From NCBI GenBank assembly GCA_019419585.1, contig DXZQ01000011.1, forward strand, positions 19,727-83,726: 64,000 nucleotides of DNA, read 5' to 3'. The notes below the pieces were generated by a model. The model was given only the letters and a program-made list of their open reading frames with translations, was not told where the DNA came from and did no database searches. The stretch is from Collinsella sp. GTDB taxonomy: Bacteria > Actinomycetota > Coriobacteriia > Coriobacteriales > Coriobacteriaceae. The translations under genes and the position numbers were made by a program. Shown here one piece after another: positions 60,817 through 64,000 of this stretch (positions are counted from its first letter, which is position 1; every line of letters starts with the position of its first letter).

Positions 60817-62225
60817 TGGCTAAAATTAATACTACCAAGTCAGACATTATATGGAACTATGTAAGCACTGTTCTTTCAATGGGGAGCAGCTTCCTTCTTC
60901 TTCCGTTTCTGCTTGCTTACTTATCTAACGCCGAACTTGGTCTCTGGTACACTTTTGTTGCCATTGGGAATTTAACGCTGTTATTTGAATTTGGCTTTAC
61001 ACCAACTTTTGCGAGAAATATTGTCTATTGTCTTAGCGGTGCGCGTAGCATTAGCAAGAGCGGCTACGATTCATCTCAAGTTGGTGATTCTGTAGACTAT
61101 GAGCTGCTTGGCAAATTGATTAAAACATCCCGGATTGTTTACGCGTTAATTTCTTGCGTTGTCCTGATGCTTACCGCTACAGTTGGAACTGCCTACATTT
61201 CTTCAATTTCAAGTGCTATTGATCCCTTTTCTTGTTGGACCGCATGGTTAATTTTTTGTTTTGATGTGTTTTTTAATCTATTCTTTTTTCATTATACGAC
61301 CTGCCTGAGAGGGTTCGGGGATATTTCCGCTGAAAGCAGGGCAAAGTCTTATGGTCGCATTGGGCAGCTTGTGGTTTCTGCGTTTTTGCTGTTTATGGGT
61401 TTTGGCATCATTGGCGCTGCCATCGGTTATCTGTTTAATGACATTGTGCTGAGATTTTTTTGCGGTCGCTTTCTGGAGGTTCACTCAGAGGCGATAAAAA
61501 AAGCAAACGATGCTTGTACGGGTGTTTCTATTTCTGAAATAAAAGAAACGTTTATTTCAGTGGCTTATTTGGCGTGGAGGGACGGCGTTGTTCAACTTTG
61601 CTGCTATGCTTCCACTCAGTTGAGTTCGCTGCTCTGCTCCTATTTTCTTGGTGTGGAGGTTAACTCTCAGTATTCATTAATTATTCAAGTTGGCGGTGCA
61701 ATTTACGGGTTTGCCAGCGCCTACGTTCGATCTTTTATTCCAATGTTTCAATCTGCTTATGCTGGTGGCGAAGTTCAGACTGCACGAAAAATTATTGAAA
61801 AAAGTCTGTCTCTATATTGGATTTTAATTGTTGTATGCACGATCGGTGTCTGGTTTGTCGGCTTCCCAGTCTTGTTCCTAGTTAAGAAAGGTTTTTCCCC
61901 CGACGGGCTTCTTTATTTCGCCTTGGTTGTTTATCTTGCGGTTTGGAACCATCATTCATTGTGTTGTAATTACATTATCAGTACGAATGAAATCCCCTAT
62001 CTCCCGGCTTATATAGTTTCGGCTATTGCAGGTTTTGTATTGTCGTATGTCTTAATTTCCTTTACTGGCATGGGCGTCTGGGCGCTTGTGGTTGGTAATG
62101 GGGCCGCTCAGCTTGCATATAATAATTGGAAATGGCCTATATACCTTGCGCGTAAATTCTCTTCCCATTATTTTGCGTTGATTAGAGCTGGTCTCATGCA
62201 GTGGTCCTGCGCATTGAAGAAATAA
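60816..62225 (+). CDS. Polysaccharide flippase (Wzx/MATE-like)
   Basis: This 469-residue protein has 12-14 hydrophobic segments beginning NYVSTVLSMGSSFLLLPFLLAYLSNAELGLWYTFVAIG, the pattern of the PST/Wzx export family. It should flip the lipid-linked repeat unit across the membrane for the polymerase. ATG 60816 overlaps the stop of the previous gene by one base. It is the last gene of the forward-strand operon before the convergent gene at the contig end. Confidence 0.88.
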   Translation: MAKINTTKSDIIWNYVSTVLSMGSSFLLLPFLLAYLSNAELGLWYTFVAIGNLTLLFEFGFTPTFARNIVYCLSGARSISKSGYDSSQVGDSVDYELLGKLIKTSRIVYALISCVVLMLTATVGTAYISSISSAIDPFSCWTAWLIFCFDVFFNLFFFHYTTCLRGFGDISAESRAKSYGRIGQLVVSAFLLFMGFGIIGAAIGYLFNDIVLRFFCGRFLEVHSEAIKKANDACTGVSISEIKETFISVAYLAWRDGVVQLCCYASTQLSSLLCSYFLGVEVNSQYSLIIQVGGAIYGFASAYVRSFIPMFQSAYAGGEVQTARKIIEKSLSLYWILIVVCTIGVWFVGFPVLFLVKKGFSPDGLLYFALVVYLAVWNHHSLCCNYIISTNEIPYLPAYIVSAIAGFVLSYVLISFTGMGVWALVVGNGAAQLAYNNWKWPIYLARKFSSHYFALIRAGLMQWSCALKK

Positions 62226-62347
62226 GTGTTAATCACTGCTTTAATGTGACTTATGATTTCGATCGCGCCGATAGTGCCGAGAAAGTGGTGTAGAGTCCGA
62301 TCCGAAGTAAGTTGCATGGCGTTGGGGAGCAGAGCCTGCTCGGCAGA

Positions 62348-62553
62348 TCACCATTTAGATGCAAGGCCTATAACCCGATCGCAAACCTCCAACGCAGCAG
62401 ATCGATGCGTGACGATGATGACGGTATGACCGAGATTTCGCATGCGGTCCAGCATTTCTCGCTCGGTCTTGGGGTCGAGGGCCGATGTGCATACATCGAG
62501 CAGAAGCACGGGGGAGTCGGAGCAGACCGCACACGCAACGGCAAGGCGCTGGT
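62348..62553 (-). pseudogene. ABC transporter ATPase C-terminal remnant
   Basis: In frame at the end of the transglutaminase-like gene, about 67 residues read QRLAVACAVCSDSPVLLLDV, then CTSALDPKTEREMLDRM and TVIIVTHRSAALEVCDRV. This is the region after the ABC signature with Walker B, D-loop and H-loop histidine. The Walker B glutamate is replaced by valine and the Walker A half is absent, so it cannot be an active ATPase. It probably derives from a peptide or drug exporter. Confidence 0.75.
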
Positions 62554-63709
62554 CCAGGTCCCCATACCAGTTGTCGTTGGTGTCGTCCCAGGTTAGGTCC
62601 ATCTGGCACCATTTGCCGTCGATCTTTACGGTGTTCCAGGTGTGGCCGTTGCCGGTGATGCGGCCGTTGGCGATTCCCGCGGCGTCAAGGAGCTTGGGGT
62701 AGATGCGCTGGTAGCTTTCGCAGGTGCCCTGGTGGCGCGTGAGGCCGCTTTCGGCCGAGCACCAGTTAAGGTCGTGGTCGTATTCCAGATGGTCAAGAGT
62801 CCAGTCGTGCAGCCACAGGGCGCGGGCGTAGTCGGACCCGTCGGTATCGGCGCTGCATTTGTCGACTGCGGACTTCACGATGGCGCTGACCGCCGGATAG
62901 GCGTCGTCGTTCGCGCTCGCAAACACGTTTGAGCGCAGATAGTACACGCCGGCCGCCTTATCCATCAGGTAAAAGCGCAGGTAATAGGTGCCGCTAGCGG
63001 TCATTTCGAACTGGTAGTCGTGCGATGTGCATTCGCCGGTGTATTGCTGCCACTGGTTACGGCTGGGGTCGGCAACGCTTTCGCTGCTACCGTCGGGATC
63101 CATATACGTCGGTGCGTCCATGCGGAATTGGTACGCACCGCTTCCGCCCGTCGTAGTCACATGGAACGTGGTCTCCTGGCCGAGCCTCGGGTCGTTCCAT
63201 TGGACGGTGAGCGTGATGTCGCCGCTTTGCGCGGTGGTGCTGTGCTGGTAGTTCGCGGCCGCGTTCGCCGGTTTGATTTCAAATGGGATCGCGCAGGTGC
63301 CGCTGTAGTTCTGGTCGTCGGCGGTCACAACGGCGGTCGCCTGACCGATGGCTACGTTGTTCTCGTAGGCGACAGTGTACTGGTCGCTCGGCACGGTCGA
63401 CGACGTGACGGTGGGCATCACGGGATTGCCCGTGTAGCGAATGTCGGTGTCCTCGATACTGAACATGCTGGCGTCGATCGGCTGCGTTGCGTTGGCCGTT
63501 ACATTGGTGCCGGAGGCGGCGCTGATTTGATCGTTTGCCCGGGCTTGGCCCGACGTGGTTTCGGCTGGGCTCTCGTTAGGTTTGCCGGCGCTTTGCGCGG
63601 CGGGTTCTGGCGCACTGGCGATTTCGGCAAGCGCGGGTGACGGGATAAAACCAACCGTCATTACGAGCGAGAGCGCGATGGAAAGGACGCAGGAGGCAGG
63701 CTTACGCAT
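62348..63709 (-). CDS. Secreted transglutaminase-like protein fused to an ABC ATPase fragment (chimeric)
   Basis: This 453-residue frame starts with a signal peptide (RKPASCVLSIALSLVMTVGF, cleavage expected after SPALA). A low-complexity linker, a ~60-residue beta domain (FSIEDTDIRYTGNPVMPTV) and a second beta domain follow. Then comes a transglutaminase-like region with HDWTLDHLEYDHDL, RHQGTCESYQRIYPKLLDAAGI (catalytic Cys), NGHTWNTVKIDGKW (His) and MDLTWDDTNDN (Asp). After GDLDQ (about base 62553) the sequence changes to the C-terminal part of an ABC transporter ATPase. ATG 63709 follows AAGGGG. The catalytic triad is intact, but the normal C-terminus is missing. Genuine fusion, decay or misassembly are all possible. 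Confidence 0.8.
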   Translation of the reverse strand: MRKPASCVLSIALSLVMTVGFIPSPALAEIASAPEPAAQSAGKPNESPAETTSGQARANDQISAASGTNVTANATQPIDASMFSIEDTDIRYTGNPVMPTVTSSTVPSDQYTVAYENNVAIGQATAVVTADDQNYSGTCAIPFEIKPANAAANYQHSTTAQSGDITLTVQWNDPRLGQETTFHVTTTGGSGAYQFRMDAPTYMDPDGSSESVADPSRNQWQQYTGECTSHDYQFEMTASGTYYLRFYLMDKAAGVYYLRSNVFASANDDAYPAVSAIVKSAVDKCSADTDGSDYARALWLHDWTLDHLEYDHDLNWCSAESGLTRHQGTCESYQRIYPKLLDAAGIANGRITGNGHTWNTVKIDGKWCQMDLTWDDTNDNWYGDLDQRLAVACAVCSDSPVLLLDVCTSALDPKTEREMLDRMRNLGHTVIIVTHRSAALEVCDRVIGLASKW

Positions 63710-63973
63710 GACGGCCCCTTTTCTGTAATCGGAACAGGTACGATTCTGCAAGCGTACCGGCATTTCAACGATTGCAGTATAAACGAAAAACCGCAGGTTG
63801 TAGACGAGTTTGGCGTGTTTCAAGGGCGCGGTAAGCATTTGCCTTTCCAAGCGATGTTGCGAACGCAGACTGGTGATTGCTTGCTGGCTTGTGGTGGTGT
63901 TTGGGTTGCTAAGCGAGGGCTGCTTGTTGCGTGGGTTGGTTTTATTGGTGTGGGTTTGGACACTGTATGGAGA

Positions 63974-64000
63974 CTGTCTCTTATACACATCTGACGCTGC
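63974..64000 (+). other. Nextera/Tn5 sequencing adapter at the contig end
   Basis: The last 27 bases begin CTGTCTCTTATACACATCT (the Tn5 mosaic end) and continue GACGCTGC, identical to the Illumina Nextera read-through adapter. Read on the minus strand they would encode MYKRQ, a known hallmark of adapter contamination. They are technical and not part of the genome. Confidence 0.97.

Noticed and set aside
63710..63988. Longer N-terminus of the transglutaminase-like protein starting MYKRQ
   Set aside because: It begins inside the sequencing adapter, and the signal peptide at 63709 marks the true start.

Overview
The window looks like the chromosome of a strictly anaerobic, high-GC actinobacterium of the Coriobacteriia, most likely Collinsella or a close relative. 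This placement is inferred from the GC-rich codon use, strong GGAGG-type ribosome sites, the mosaic palindromic intergenic repeats and the gene content. It is not proven by a marker gene. The last 27 bases match a Nextera (Tn5) sequencing adapter, so the right edge is an untrimmed contig end and not genome.

The left half is a selenium, molybdenum and hydrogen island. Bases 1-3775 hold the end of a glycosyltransferase and then selD, yedF, a DUF3343 gene and an EF2568-type cysteine desulfurase. This is the set associated with both selenocysteine and the labile selenium cofactor of molybdenum hydroxylases. selD itself has an in-frame UGA at codon 17. After a BrnQ transporter, a tRNA-Pro/tRNA-Gly pair, a repeat-rich spacer and a toxin-antitoxin pair, bases 7386-22795 encode a complete formate hydrogenlyase of the Hyf (FHL-2) type: hydN, selenocysteine-containing fdhF (UGA at codon 140 with a textbook bSECIS hairpin), hyfA-I, hycH, hycI and a FocA-type formate channel. 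FdhF would oxidise formate, electrons would pass through the HydN/HyfA/HyfH iron-sulfur proteins to the group 4 [NiFe] centre in HyfG/HyfI, and the HyfB-F membrane arm could couple this to ion pumping. An orphan molybdopterin oxidoreductase, selA, selB, the tRNA-Sec gene selC, mobA and a Cys-rich DUF3343 gene follow (22918-29840). The machinery that inserts Sec, and one step of cofactor synthesis, therefore sit beside the enzyme that needs them.

The middle (30096-51442) is mostly housekeeping: glutamate dehydrogenase, a two-gene xanthine-dehydrogenase-like molybdenum hydroxylase (possible user of labile selenium), tRNA-Leu, trigger factor, clpP, clpX, valS, folC, an Xaa-Pro peptidase, a three-gene GlpA-like glycerol-3-phosphate dehydrogenase operon on the minus strand, a zinc-ribbon membrane protein and thrS. 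Several spacers here carry long perfect inverted repeats, notably a 25-bp repeat in the valS leader.

The right end (51769-62225) is a surface-polysaccharide operon led by a NusG paralogue of the LoaP type. It contains an initiating sugar-phosphate transferase, two GT4 enzymes, a pyruvyltransferase, an F420-dehydrogenase-like iron-sulfur protein, a GT32, a GT2, a Wzy-like polymerase and a Wzx-like flippase. From about 53.6 kb its base composition is clearly more AT-rich than the rest of the window, which suggests horizontal acquisition. A convergent secreted transglutaminase-like gene at the end is fused to a fragment of an ABC ATPase.
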